Shown piece after piece: positions 44,316 to 53,406 of a DNA stretch of 64,000 nucleotides. Both the position numbers and the translations under genes were made by a program. Source of the DNA: Sphingorhabdus sp. 109 (GTDB lineage Bacteria; Pseudomonadota; Alphaproteobacteria; Sphingomonadales; Sphingomonadaceae); the NCBI RefSeq assembly GCF_902506555.1, contig NZ_LR732707.1:1364804-1428803 (forward strand), given 5' to 3'. Numbering within the stretch: the stretch's first letter is position 1; each line of letters begins with the position of its first letter. Under the pieces are notes generated by a model, which ran no database searches, was not told where the DNA came from, and saw only the letters and a program-made list of their open reading frames with translations.

Positions 44316-45485
44316 TTATGCAGCACAATCCAGACGTGGTTCGTTCTGCGCCAGTTTCAGACTGTCGCGCTTATAGACGTCGGGAAAATAGCGTATCGAA
44401 CCACCTTCTCCTGCCTCGGCAGTGAAATAGGCGATATAGACCGGGATCGGTTTGAGAAGCGACAATTTGGTCGTCTTCCGGCTCGCCAATATTGCGTCAA
44501 CCTGCGCCGGCGTCGCGCTGCCCTCGAGCAAGGTCTTGTCCAGATCAATCGCATTGCCCACCCGGATGCACCCGTGACTGAACGTACGTACGGCTTCGCT
44601 AAACCGCTCCTTGTTCGGCGTGTCGTGCAAATAGATGCTATAGGGATTGGGCATGACCAGCTTCATCTGTCCCAGCGCGTTGCCCGGCCCCGGCCGTTGA
44701 CGGTAGCGCCCGTTCTGGACGACATAGCCTTTCCGCCGTGCCGCAGCCGGGTTGTTGCGGACCAGAGAGCCGATGCCCTCTGCAACAATGGATGTCGGAA
44801 TTTCCCACCAGGGATTGAGAATGACGCCACTGACCGTGGCTTCAAAAACCGGCGTCGGCGATGTGGTCTTGCCGACGATCACCGGCCAGCTTTTTATCGC
44901 TCGGTCATTCTCCCACAAAGTGACCTCGAAACTGGCGGCATTCACCAGCAGATATTTCTCGCCCATCACCAGCCGCATCCAGCGCCAGCGTTCCAAATTC
45001 ACCGCCAGGGTCGCCCGCTTTTCCTCATCGCTTTCGGTCGAATAAGCCGCGCGAAGCGCCTTGTAATGCGGATTGCGCGGACGGAGCGCGTCAAAATAAC
45101 CGGCCAGATCATCATGCAGCAGAGCCTTCATCAGCAATTGCTGTGTGTCGATATAGCGGTCATCGCTGCCGCTATGCCATTTCGCCCGGGCGGAGGCCGG
45201 AGAACATCCCTCGAGATAGGCCTGCATCAGTTCATTCGCAGCGACCGATGCGAGCCGTGACCGCCGATAAGGATCGCTTGCGGAATTCGGCTGACTGAAA
45301 TCGCTGATGCTACAATGTGCCAGCGCCTCGGATGCACGCGTATCGACCAGTTGTTGCAACTGGATGATTTGCGATTCGGTCCAGATCAGATGATTTTGCG
45401 GATCATCTGCCCGCTGATCGGCGGACTGGGCCAATGCGGCGGAAGCAAACAGAAATCCGCTCAGTAATGCTATGCATATTTTCAT
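44316..45485 (-). CDS. L,D-transpeptidase (YkuD, YcbB-like)
   Basis: A 389-residue exported enzyme with signal peptide (FASAALAQS). The YkuD domain is in the C-terminal half: NPYSIYLHDTPNKERFSEAVRTFSHGCIRVGN read in pieces, with the catalytic Cys in SHGCIRV and the upstream His in YLHDTP. The preceding helical region fits the YcbB-like class, which makes 3-3 peptidoglycan cross-links, rather than the short ErfK class. It is divergent from a second, unlike L,D-transpeptidase at 45573. Confidence 0.9.
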   Translation of the reverse strand: MKICIALLSGFLFASAALAQSADQRADDPQNHLIWTESQIIQLQQLVDTRASEALAHCSISDFSQPNSASDPYRRSRLASVAANELMQAYLEGCSPASARAKWHSGSDDRYIDTQQLLMKALLHDDLAGYFDALRPRNPHYKALRAAYSTESDEEKRATLAVNLERWRWMRLVMGEKYLLVNAASFEVTLWENDRAIKSWPVIVGKTTSPTPVFEATVSGVILNPWWEIPTSIVAEGIGSLVRNNPAAARRKGYVVQNGRYRQRPGPGNALGQMKLVMPNPYSIYLHDTPNKERFSEAVRTFSHGCIRVGNAIDLDKTLLEGSATPAQVDAILASRKTTKLSLLKPIPVYIAYFTAEAGEGGSIRYFPDVYKRDSLKLAQNEPRLDCAA

Positions 45486-45520
45486 CCAGTCTCTCTTCCG
45501 GCTGTCGGCGGGCGAAACAA

Positions 45521-45536
45521 TAAGTATTGATACTTA
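45521..45536. promoter_or_regulatory. Inverted repeat TAAGTAT-TG-ATACTTA
   Basis: Perfect 7-bp arms with a two-base spacer in the 87-bp region between the divergent L,D-transpeptidase genes, 36 bases from each start. The position suits a shared operator or overlapping promoters. Confidence 0.5.
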
Positions 45537-45572
45537 ATCCCGGGTACAGGAATAATATGCTATGCATGAAGG

Positions 45573-46214
45573 ATGAACAGAAGAAATTTTATCGCTGGCG
45601 GACTGGTTGGCCTGACCGGCGCGGCTTATGGGCTTGGCAGCCGATCCCAGGCCGCCAGCAGGACTTTAACATCCATACCGGCGCGCCCGAAAAACATTGC
45701 GCGTAACGGTTCGATCGCGCTGATTGATCGCGCAAAACAGGCCATGGCGGTCCACGAGTCATCCCTTTTGCACACCGACCGGATCGGGATTGCCGATTAT
45801 TCGCTGCATTCTGCGAAAGAAAGATTCCATATCGTCGACATGGCGAGCGGGGCTATCCAGTCTTTTCTCGTTGCCCATGGCAAGGGGTCCGACCCCAAGC
45901 ATACCGGATGGCTTCAGGAATTTTCCAATGTTCCGGGATCGGAAGCGTCTTCCGGCGGCAGTTATATGACCAGCGAAAGCTATGTCGGGAAACATGGCAC
46001 GTCCCGTCGGCTGAAGGGTCTCGACCCGAGCAACAATATGGCCGAACCGCGCGCTATCGTGATCCACGGCGCCTGGTATGCAGAACCGGAAATGGTCGAA
46101 TCCCACGGAAAGTTGGGCCGCAGCCAAGGCTGCTTTGCCTTTTCCGAAAGCGATCTGCCGGTCATATTGGAGCGTCTGGGACCCGGCCGCCTGCTTTATG
46201 CCGACAAGGTGTAA
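45573..46214 (+). CDS. Tat-exported murein L,D-transpeptidase catalytic domain protein (YkuD_2)
   Basis: A 213-residue protein with a twin-arginine signal (MNRRNFIAGGLVGLTG). The catalytic region has AIVIHGAWYAEPEMVESHGKLGRSQGCFAF, read in pieces: His in VIHG and Cys in RSQGCFAF. This is the YkuD_2 variant, shorter and distinct from the enzyme at 44316. It may cleave or remodel murein rather than cross-link. The two genes share an 87-bp divergent promoter region. Confidence 0.88.
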   Translation: MNRRNFIAGGLVGLTGAAYGLGSRSQAASRTLTSIPARPKNIARNGSIALIDRAKQAMAVHESSLLHTDRIGIADYSLHSAKERFHIVDMASGAIQSFLVAHGKGSDPKHTGWLQEFSNVPGSEASSGGSYMTSESYVGKHGTSRRLKGLDPSNNMAEPRAIVIHGAWYAEPEMVESHGKLGRSQGCFAFSESDLPVILERLGPGRLLYADKV

Positions 46215-46359
46215 CGCGCGCCTGGCAATCCCCACCGTCTACGCTCGGCAGCAGCAAATTCTCTGACGCTGGCAGCACAGGCCCGGCAGAATTGCATCCA
46301 GCCCATTCGCGTATATAGCTTGCAGATCATTCTCGCGCGATCAGCGGCGGGCGGCTTTG

Positions 46360-46956
46360 CTATTTCTCGTCAGGCCATTTGATCGAAGGTCCGAGGTCCG
46401 CGAGAACCTTGCTTGCATCAAAAGCGCGTGCAGCATTGGCAGGCATCGACCCCCGGGCCATCACGATTTCCGCCTCAGCTTCGAACCGCTCGACCGTCCG
46501 CACATCGGTGTCAAAGGACCAGAACGGATCGCGACCGTAGGGATGCCACGTCGACCAGACACCGCCTCGATAATAGCGCCAGTGCGGACGCCAGTTCAGA
46601 TAGCGAGATCCGTAATAAGGCTGGTAGCGGGGGAAGCGCTCGACATACGTGTGACGATCGGTCTCCGTTGTATGATCAGTAATCCGGAACCAGTCATAGC
46701 CGTTCTGGATCGTGAGTTCCGCTGCCCGGTACAGAAGATAGCCTTCGACCGTATCGCGTGCAGTCAGGGTATTGCCGGCAAATCGCACGCGAAAATGGGT
46801 TTCATCAATGCGCTCTTCCGAATAGCCGCCGGAAACACGCTGCCCCGGGATTTGCGGCTGGTAGGGCGTTGCGGTAGCACAGGCGAGGAGCAACAATGTC
46901 ATAAGCATCGCCGTCATACGGGCGACGGGTTTCGCGATGTTTTTGTGAACCGTCAT
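46360..46956 (-). CDS. CC0125/CC1285-family lipoprotein
   Basis: About 198 residues. ATG 46956 follows a GGAG site; the longer frame to 46995 lacks one. The lipobox is LLAC. The conserved block QVSGGYSEE-like, FRVRFAGNTLTARDTVEGYLLYRAAELT and NGYDWFRI matches the alphaproteobacterial CC0125/CC1285 lipoprotein family, whose function is unknown. A Trp/Tyr-rich middle (RPHWRYYRGG) follows. Confidence 0.82.
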   Translation of the reverse strand: MTVHKNIAKPVARMTAMLMTLLLLACATATPYQPQIPGQRVSGGYSEERIDETHFRVRFAGNTLTARDTVEGYLLYRAAELTIQNGYDWFRITDHTTETDRHTYVERFPRYQPYYGSRYLNWRPHWRYYRGGVWSTWHPYGRDPFWSFDTDVRTVERFEAEAEIVMARGSMPANAARAFDASKVLADLGPSIKWPDEK

Positions 46957-47137
46957 GATCGATACTCCTGATATTACCGCGATAGCGGCGGACAATGCGT
47001 GATTGTCGGCAAATTTCTGCCATTTGTCGTTACGTAATTATTCGTAAGACCCGTCGCCGGTCCGTAACAATACCTATCGTCCGCGGGGTTTCTGCTTCCT
47101 AGAAAGTTTGCAGCCGACAAGTTGATGGGAGAATGAA

Positions 47138-47581
47138 ATGCTGGTGCGCAAGGATTGCAGGGTGATCGCCGTGGATGGCTCTCGCATGGCGATGTTCAAG
47201 AATCGTGGCGAAGCTTTCGCCCCGGTACTGGAGCTGATCGAGGAACATAAAAACCCTTCCCTGCGCACTTCGGAACTCGGCACCGACAAGCCGGGCCGCA
47301 GTTTCCAGAGCAAGTCTCCCAGCCGCGGTGCCCATGAGCAAACCGATCTGCAACAGCAGGAAGAGGACCGGTTTGTGTCGGAAATGGCCCAGCGGGTCGA
47401 GCAACTCATGTCGGGAACAAAAGAAGGCATAATTCTGGTTGCCGCGCCGCGCGCGCTGGGCGTAATCCGCAAGCATCTCGGGCCCGAGACGAGCGCGCGA
47501 TTGCTTGCCGAAATCGCCAAGGATTTTGGACCGGATGCAGCGGAACCACTGGCAAAGATGCTGGCCGCGCATGAAGTTTGA
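47138..47581 (+). CDS. Host attachment protein family (Host_attach, baeRF-like)
   Basis: A 147-residue cytosolic protein. It opens with the VIAVDGSRMAMFKNRGE strand pair and closes with EGIILVAAPRALGVIRKHLG, both typical of the Host_attach family, first linked to plant attachment in Agrobacterium and related to archaeal/bacterial release-factor-like folds. The GGGAG ribosome-binding site is good. It is monocistronic, 90 bases before a CoA-transferase gene. Confidence 0.85.
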   Translation: MLVRKDCRVIAVDGSRMAMFKNRGEAFAPVLELIEEHKNPSLRTSELGTDKPGRSFQSKSPSRGAHEQTDLQQQEEDRFVSEMAQRVEQLMSGTKEGIILVAAPRALGVIRKHLGPETSARLLAEIAKDFGPDAAEPLAKMLAAHEV

Positions 47582-47671
47582 GAGCTGCGCGGTCGATAGT
47601 CTCGCCCGGACTTGCGCTACGCAAAGCCCCCATTGCCAATCCATGTTATTCCTTCAGCCGGGGTGTAGGAT

Positions 47672-48970
47672 ATGACGCATATTGAGGCCTACCAATCCCG
47701 CCTGACGAATGCCGACGGGGCCGTGCAGGGATTACACTCCGGAGCGCATATTGCCATGGGAATGGCCACCGCAGAACCGCCTGCGCTGCTGGGCGCACTG
47801 GCGGACATGGCAATCAGGGGTGATATCGACGATATCAAACTCTGGTATTTCCATTCGATGGACCATGCCGGCGCAACGGTATTGCGACCCGACCTGCTCG
47901 GCCGGATACGCCCGCGCTGCATGTTTCTGAGCTCGATCGAGCGCCAATTGCTAAGCACCCAGGAGCCCGGCAAGAAAAGCCCGATCGAATTTGTGCCGGT
48001 CGCCTTCAGCGATTCCCCGCGACTGTTCGAAAAAGAGGTTCCGCTCGATCTGTTTGTGACGACCGTGTCGCCGATGGACAAACATGGCTGGTTCACTTTT
48101 GGCACCAGCAACGACTATTCCACTGCCGCGGCGCGCAGCGCGAAAAAGCTCGTGGTCGAGGTTAATCCGAATATGCCGCGGGTATTCGGCGCCTCGCTTC
48201 TGCACATTTCCGAAATCGATGCCATTGTGGAGAATCGCGCGCCTCTGGCCGAGGTCCATGCACCCGATATGTCACCGCAAGAGGCAAGGGTAGCAGCCAC
48301 CATCGCCGACATGATTGACGACGGAGCCTGTCTCCAGATGGGCATCGGCGCACTTCCCGGCGCTGTTTGCGCCTTGTTGCAGGACCGCCGGGATCTGGGA
48401 ATCCATACCGAATTGATGACCCCTGCCCTCGCCAGCCTCATCCAGTGTGGCGCCGTCACCAATCAGGCCAAGACCACCTATCGTGGCCGCAGCGTCTTCA
48501 CCTTCGCTATGGGGGACAAGCCTTTCTACGATTTTCTCGATGACAATCCGGCGATGCACAGCGCCCCGGTGAATATTGTCAACGATCCGCGCCATATCGC
48601 GAAAAACCGAAATGTGGTGTCGGTAAATGCGACCCTGCAGATCGACCTTGGCGGCGCGTGCAATTCGGAACATTTGATGGGGCGGCAATATAGCGGTTCG
48701 GGCGGTCAGCTGGACTTTGTTCGTGGTGCGACAGCGTCCAAAGGCGGCAAGTCGATCATCGCCTGCCAGTCCATCGCCTGCAACGGCACCATCTCCCGCA
48801 TCGTTCCCAGACTGGACGGACCAGTGACTACGCCGCGCAACGACACGCATATCGTGGTAACCGAATATGGATCGGCAGACCTGAAGGGAAAATCGCTGAA
48901 CCAGCGCGCCGACGCTCTGATCGGCCTCGCCCATCCGAAATTCAGGGACGAACTTGCCAACGGACTATGA
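47672..48970 (+). CDS. Acetyl-CoA hydrolase/transferase family (class I CoA-transferase)
   Basis: A 432-residue enzyme of the acetyl-CoA hydrolase/4-hydroxybutyrate CoA-transferase family. N-terminal GLHSGAHIAMGMATAEP, middle DLFVTTVSPMDKHGWFTFG and LQMGIGALPGAV, and the C-terminal catalytic block GGACNSEHLMGRQYSGSGGQ with the likely catalytic Glu. VTEYGSADLKGKSLNQRA closes the protein as usual. It would exchange CoA between short-chain acids. Neighbours do not reveal the substrate. Confidence 0.92.
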   Translation: MTHIEAYQSRLTNADGAVQGLHSGAHIAMGMATAEPPALLGALADMAIRGDIDDIKLWYFHSMDHAGATVLRPDLLGRIRPRCMFLSSIERQLLSTQEPGKKSPIEFVPVAFSDSPRLFEKEVPLDLFVTTVSPMDKHGWFTFGTSNDYSTAAARSAKKLVVEVNPNMPRVFGASLLHISEIDAIVENRAPLAEVHAPDMSPQEARVAATIADMIDDGACLQMGIGALPGAVCALLQDRRDLGIHTELMTPALASLIQCGAVTNQAKTTYRGRSVFTFAMGDKPFYDFLDDNPAMHSAPVNIVNDPRHIAKNRNVVSVNATLQIDLGGACNSEHLMGRQYSGSGGQLDFVRGATASKGGKSIIACQSIACNGTISRIVPRLDGPVTTPRNDTHIVVTEYGSADLKGKSLNQRADALIGLAHPKFRDELANGL

Positions 48971-49121
48971 CGGCCGAATGAACTGGCCGGCCGTCGCGTC
49001 TGGTTGCCGCTTCTCCCGAGCCATGCACCGGAGGGCCACGGCAGGATACGTACACTCCCTGATGTAGCCGCATCCCGTCGCCGCTTATCTAAAGGCTTTC
49101 CAATCGGGATCACGCAGGACT

Positions 49122-49910
49122 TTGAAACATATTCTTCCATCCATCCTGTCTCAACCAGACCGAGCAAGGTCGTGTGAACAGCATGGCCTTTCGGTTGTCT
49201 CGATCAACAAGAAATTTGGCAAAAAAACGGTCCTGAGCGACATATCGTTTGAAGTCGGGCCTTCCGAGGTTGTGGGTCTGCTTGGACGGGACGGGGCCGG
49301 CAAGACCGTGACATTCTATTCGATCCTCGGATTGCTTCGGATCAATTCCGGCCATATTTTCCTTGATGGCGAGGACATAACCGGACTGTCACTCGACCGG
49401 CGTGCGCTTCGTGGCCTGGGATATTTGCCGCAGGAATCCTCGATTTTCAGAGGCCTCACGGTCGAACAGAATATCATGACCGTACTCGAAGCGGTCGTCC
49501 CGGATCCCGTCGCCCGGGCGCAGAAGCTGGATGACCTGCTGCAGGAGTTTCATATAGACTATGTCCGTCAGGTACCGGCACGCGCGTTGTCGGGCGGTGA
49601 AAGACGCCGCTGTGAAATTGCCCGGGCGATGGCAGCCAGCCCGGCCATCATGCTGTTCGATGAACCCTTTGCCGGCATTGATCCGATGTCGGTCAAGGAT
49701 ATCAAGGCGATGATTGCCAATCTGGAAAGCCATGATGTCGGCATATTGATCACCGACCAGAATGTGCGGGAAATGGTCGATATTCTGGACCGGGTCTATG
49801 TTCTGCACGAGGGGCGTATTGTTTTTGAAGGTACGCCGCAGGCAATGCTGGAGAACAAGTTGGTGCGGCATGTATATCTGGGCGAGGAATTTCATGCTGC
49901 CGCTAGGTAA
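49122..49910 (+). CDS. Orphan LptB-like ABC transporter ATPase
   Basis: A 262-residue ABC ATPase resembling LptB. Walker A is GRDGAGKT (LptB usually has GPNGAGKT), Q-loop YLPQESSIFRGLTVEQNI as in LptB, signature LSGGERRRCEIARA, Walker B IMLFDEPFAGIDP and an H-loop position as LITDQNV, where the usual His is not seen; LptB has ITDHNV. The only plausible start is TTG 49122, adding about 25 residues before the domain. No permease, LptC or LptA lies beside it. It may be an additional paralog with altered catalysis. Confidence 0.88.
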   Translation: MKHILPSILSQPDRARSCEQHGLSVVSINKKFGKKTVLSDISFEVGPSEVVGLLGRDGAGKTVTFYSILGLLRINSGHIFLDGEDITGLSLDRRALRGLGYLPQESSIFRGLTVEQNIMTVLEAVVPDPVARAQKLDDLLQEFHIDYVRQVPARALSGGERRRCEIARAMAASPAIMLFDEPFAGIDPMSVKDIKAMIANLESHDVGILITDQNVREMVDILDRVYVLHEGRIVFEGTPQAMLENKLVRHVYLGEEFHAAAR

Positions 49911-49978
49911 CACTACGGATGGCTTGCCTTCGCTGTTTCTTGCAATTGCAGCGGGAAGGTCAACAAGGGAGAGACAAG

Positions 49979-50791
49979 ATGAAATCCGTGCTTCTTTATA
50001 TCAACGATGATTCCGGGCTAGAAGCCCGCTATCAGGCGGCACTGGATCTCACCCGCGCGCTGGAGGGACATCTCCATTGCCTGCGCCCGGATCCTTACAG
50101 ACCACAAATGGCATTTGACGGCGTTACCGGAATGTCTGTCATGTATGATATCAGCAAATATGCGAGCGAGTCCGATTTGTTGCTGAAAACCGAAATGGAA
50201 AAACGGCTCACCGGTGAAGATGTGCCCTGGGACTATCAGGAAGCCAATGCGGAACCGGCCCGTGGCCTTGCCCGCAATTCGGCACTGACCGACATCATGG
50301 TGCTCAGTTCGTGCAGCGGAATAAAGGACAACACCCTGCCGTTCGGCCTTCTGGGTGATGTGATCTTCAACTGCAATGTCCCCGTCGTCGTGCAGCCCGA
50401 CAGCGTGCAGAAATTCGATGCAGCCGGTTCCGCCATCATCGCCTGGAACGGCAGCTTCGAAGCCGGCAATGCATTGCGTGCCGCCGTGCCGCTGCTCAGG
50501 CTGGCGAACGATGTGCACATCGTCGTCGTCGAGGAAGAGAAGCAGCACGACCTGCCCCCTCTGGAGGCATCGGAATATCTGTCGAGACATGGCATCAAGT
50601 CTCGGATTCACGAACTTGCCGCCGAGAAATCCTCGGTCCACGCGATATTGCTGTCGACAATTGATACGTTGAACGCCAGCTATATGGTGATGGGTGCCTA
50701 TGGCCATAGCCGGGCAAGGGAATTCCTGTTCGGCGGGGTAACGCGCAACCTATTCTGGGATTGCCCGGTTCCGCTGGTCGTCGCGCATTAG
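49979..50791 (+). CDS. Universal stress protein (tandem UspA-type)
   Basis: A 270-residue cytosolic protein with two Usp-like halves. The second half carries an ATP-binding pattern, MGAYGHSRAREFLFGGVTRNLFW, then PVPLVVAH. The first half has LLYINDDSG and NVPVVVQPDS but a degenerate nucleotide motif. ATG 49979 follows a GGGAGAG site; the frame to 49919 is not needed. It lies 68 bases after the LptB-like gene and may be co-transcribed. Confidence 0.88.
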   Translation: MKSVLLYINDDSGLEARYQAALDLTRALEGHLHCLRPDPYRPQMAFDGVTGMSVMYDISKYASESDLLLKTEMEKRLTGEDVPWDYQEANAEPARGLARNSALTDIMVLSSCSGIKDNTLPFGLLGDVIFNCNVPVVVQPDSVQKFDAAGSAIIAWNGSFEAGNALRAAVPLLRLANDVHIVVVEEEKQHDLPPLEASEYLSRHGIKSRIHELAAEKSSVHAILLSTIDTLNASYMVMGAYGHSRAREFLFGGVTRNLFWDCPVPLVVAH

Positions 50792-50854
50792 TCTTTCTCT
50801 AGCCACGGCCTATCGTCTGCGAATGACCTTGCGGCGACCGCGATCGCGATCCGT

Positions 50855-52570
50855 CTAGTAGAGCGCCGCAGCCTCGAAGTCGGCCACGAGCTTGCGCAAT
50901 ATGTCCGGGTCCGAAATCAATTTTTGCAGTACATCAGCCGGTGCAGCGGTTGCGGGATAGCCGGAACGTTCTGCCAACTGCCGCCACACCCTCCGCGCTT
51001 CATCCTTTTCACCGAGCATCGCCGATGACAATATGAAACTGATCTCCAGTCCCACGGCGGCGCCCGGCATCGAATCGAGATATTTCAAGGACAATTTCTG
51101 TGCAGCCTGTGCATCGCCGCGCCGCAACTGACGCATCGCTACGGTCGCCGCAATGGCCAGCTCTGCATTAGGATCCATCCGCAAGGCCTGATCCGCATAG
51201 GCTTCCCCTTCCGGCATGTCGCAGGCGAGCATATACATGCCCAGATAACCCATGATCCGGGAATTCAGCGGATTCAGACCAACCGCGCGCTCTCCCCACA
51301 AGACACCCCTGCGGCAATCGCCCTTGTAGAATGCGCTCTGCGCCACGGCGAAAGTGGCTGATGCGCTGTTGCTGTCAATTTTTGCGGCCTTGGCTGCAAA
51401 TTCATCACGCCTGCCTTCTATCGTATCGGCTAAGCCCTGTTTCTCCGCGATATTCTTGGCCGATGCCAGCACGCTCATCAAATAGGAGTCATTCGGAAAT
51501 TGTTTCGCCGATTCATTCATGCACTGCAATACTCGTGGTAGCACCGCCTCGTCGCGGTAGCGCATATATTGATGAAATTGCAGCAGGCACGGATAGCCGG
51601 GCGTAAAATCGACACGATATTTGGACCGTTCGTGCTGGGCAATTTTACCGTAAGGACCGGCCATAGCAATTACGGCCTGGTTGAGCTCTGCGGCGCGTTC
51701 CTGATCGCTCGAATTTCCTATCCTGCTCGACCAGATCACCTCTCTGGTAACGCTGTCGACGAGACGAAGCTGCACCGGGCGGGCAGAATCATTGAGGTTC
51801 GAGGACTCGAGCAGATATCGCGATCCGACGGATGGCTCGGCCGTCTCGTTGAATACACGAATCTGGTCGAATTTTCCCAGTGCTCCGACCAGATGACTGT
51901 GAATGGCTTCCAATCTGGCGCGGGAGGCAGGATTGGTGGGCCCGTCGGTCGCTTTCACGATAATCGCGGGATAGCCAATAGCGACGCCAGCTTTGCTGTC
52001 GCTCTTCTGGAAATAGAATATTCCCGCAGTGGCCAACAGGAGAAACACAGCGAAAATCGTCCAGATATATCGCCGACTGACCGGTCCCTGCCGCTCGGCA
52101 GGGCTTTCCGGTACAAATGCGTGTCGCTCCACCCGTCTGCCAAACATATCTTGGGTCCGCCGGCTTTTTGGTACAGGCTTTTTCGCCGGTTGCCCTTCGG
52201 GCTCTGCGCCTTCGGACTCGCTGCCCGATGCCTCGTTGGCCCCCAGAATGATCTCGTAATTATGATAGGGAATATACAGCCGGTTTGCGCAATTCTCGCG
52301 CAGATAAAAATGGTCAAGCATACGCCGCAGCCGGCCGATCTGGACGCGCGGATAGCTGTCAATCTGGGTATCGAAACTGTCATCGCGGCCAAGCGCATCG
52401 ACGGCTACGGCATATGCCGTCAAGGGCTTGCCGTCTTCCCGCAACTTGTGATCGACTAGAAAACGAAGCAGTTTGCTCATGGTCGGAGAGCGGGCGAATT
52501 CGGAACTGCACAACAGCCGATCGCGCTCCAAACAGAGCTGGAGCTTTTCCGCTTCGGTTAAGTTTCGCAA
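50855..52570 (-). CDS. Winged-helix-like / membrane / TPR protein (paralog A)
   Basis: 571 residues. The start is an unusual TTG at 52570, supported by a strong GAGGAGGAGA site and by the matching N-terminus of paralog B. Residues about 10-115 form a wHTH-like domain (LCLERDRLL, MSKLLRFLVDHKL, FDTQIDSYPRVQIGRLRRML), known ahead of TPR or cyclase modules. A charged linker, one membrane helix (residues about 170-190, YIWTIFAVFLLLATAGIFYF) and a periplasmic part with TPR-like repeats follow (FAVAQSAFYKGDCRRGVLWGERAVGLNPLNSRI, in pieces). This is the CadC/ToxR topology: DNA binding inside, sensing outside. Targets are unknown. Confidence 0.8.
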   Translation of the reverse strand: MRNLTEAEKLQLCLERDRLLCSSEFARSPTMSKLLRFLVDHKLREDGKPLTAYAVAVDALGRDDSFDTQIDSYPRVQIGRLRRMLDHFYLRENCANRLYIPYHNYEIILGANEASGSESEGAEPEGQPAKKPVPKSRRTQDMFGRRVERHAFVPESPAERQGPVSRRYIWTIFAVFLLLATAGIFYFQKSDSKAGVAIGYPAIIVKATDGPTNPASRARLEAIHSHLVGALGKFDQIRVFNETAEPSVGSRYLLESSNLNDSARPVQLRLVDSVTREVIWSSRIGNSSDQERAAELNQAVIAMAGPYGKIAQHERSKYRVDFTPGYPCLLQFHQYMRYRDEAVLPRVLQCMNESAKQFPNDSYLMSVLASAKNIAEKQGLADTIEGRRDEFAAKAAKIDSNSASATFAVAQSAFYKGDCRRGVLWGERAVGLNPLNSRIMGYLGMYMLACDMPEGEAYADQALRMDPNAELAIAATVAMRQLRRGDAQAAQKLSLKYLDSMPGAAVGLEISFILSSAMLGEKDEARRVWRQLAERSGYPATAAPADVLQKLISDPDILRKLVADFEAAALY

Positions 52571-52694
52571 ATCTCCTCCTCAAGATACGGTAACATAACC
52601 GGAAAAATTATCTGGCCGCAAGCGATATGCTGTGCCCCTATATACGCATATTTCATAGGATGGTTGCGACAAGGTCGCGATCAAATGCCGGATA

Positions 52695-53204
52695 TCATGC
52701 GTATTGCCGCTCTTCGGGTGTGCTCAGATCCACAAAACAACCGAAAATCCCGAGAACTGCTCCGTTTCCGCCAATCTGGCATGTGCCTCTGGCCAGCACC
52801 GGAAGCTCGTTACCATTTTCGGTCAGGATGCGCGCGCGAAATTCAAAATCCGCGCCTTCATCCAAAGAACGTGCAACGGCTTCCTCTACCATGGAACGAT
52901 CATCCGGGTGATAGTAGTCAATGGCATTTTCAAGCATCGGATTGCCGAGCGAGTGACGGCGCTCATGCATGTCGAAAACATAATCCGACCATTTCACGAT
53001 ATTTGTTGCCGCATCGAGGTGCCAGGAACCGAAGCGTCCAACGTCTTCCGAAATTTCCAGTGTTAGCTGACACCGGTTGAGGTCGAGCCTTGCCGTCGTT
53101 AAATCAGCGCGGACATTTCGCAATCGTAGCCACAGATAGGCAATCACCAGAAGCAGAACAAACGCCAGAAAATAAGGAAAATACGCCAATAGTATTTCTT
53201 GCAT
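52695..53204 (-). CDS. Membrane-anchored PAS-domain protein without output domain
   Basis: 169 residues. ATG 53204 follows AAGGAC. An N-terminal membrane helix (residues about 8-27) is followed by a short coiled coil and a single PAS domain (GRFGSWHLDAATNIVKWSDYV; YYHPDDRSMVEEAVARSLDEG; ADFEFRARILTENG). It ends right after the PAS fold with no kinase, GGDEF or other effector. It sits between paralogs A and B on the same strand. It may be a regulatory partner or a truncated sensor. Confidence 0.8.
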   Translation of the reverse strand: MQEILLAYFPYFLAFVLLLVIAYLWLRLRNVRADLTTARLDLNRCQLTLEISEDVGRFGSWHLDAATNIVKWSDYVFDMHERRHSLGNPMLENAIDYYHPDDRSMVEEAVARSLDEGADFEFRARILTENGNELPVLARGTCQIGGNGAVLGIFGCFVDLSTPEERQYA

Positions 53205-53406
53205 TACATGTCCTTCTGTCGTTCGGAGCCGCTTTCCTAAACGCAAGCCAAATAGCATTGATTTGACGTGACGGGGTTAGTAACAAATCGAACCAATAAA
53301 TTCGATATCTTTTTGCAATTGAAAACAGCAATGGCTTTTGATGCCAATCCGGGGTGGATTCACATGTCCCGAAAGTTTGCGGGCGACAGAAGAAACAGGC
53401 TTCGGC

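Noticed and set aside
48969-48995. Inverted repeat after the CoA-transferase gene as a terminator
   Set aside because: Seven-base arms with a long loop and no U-run; too weak to call.
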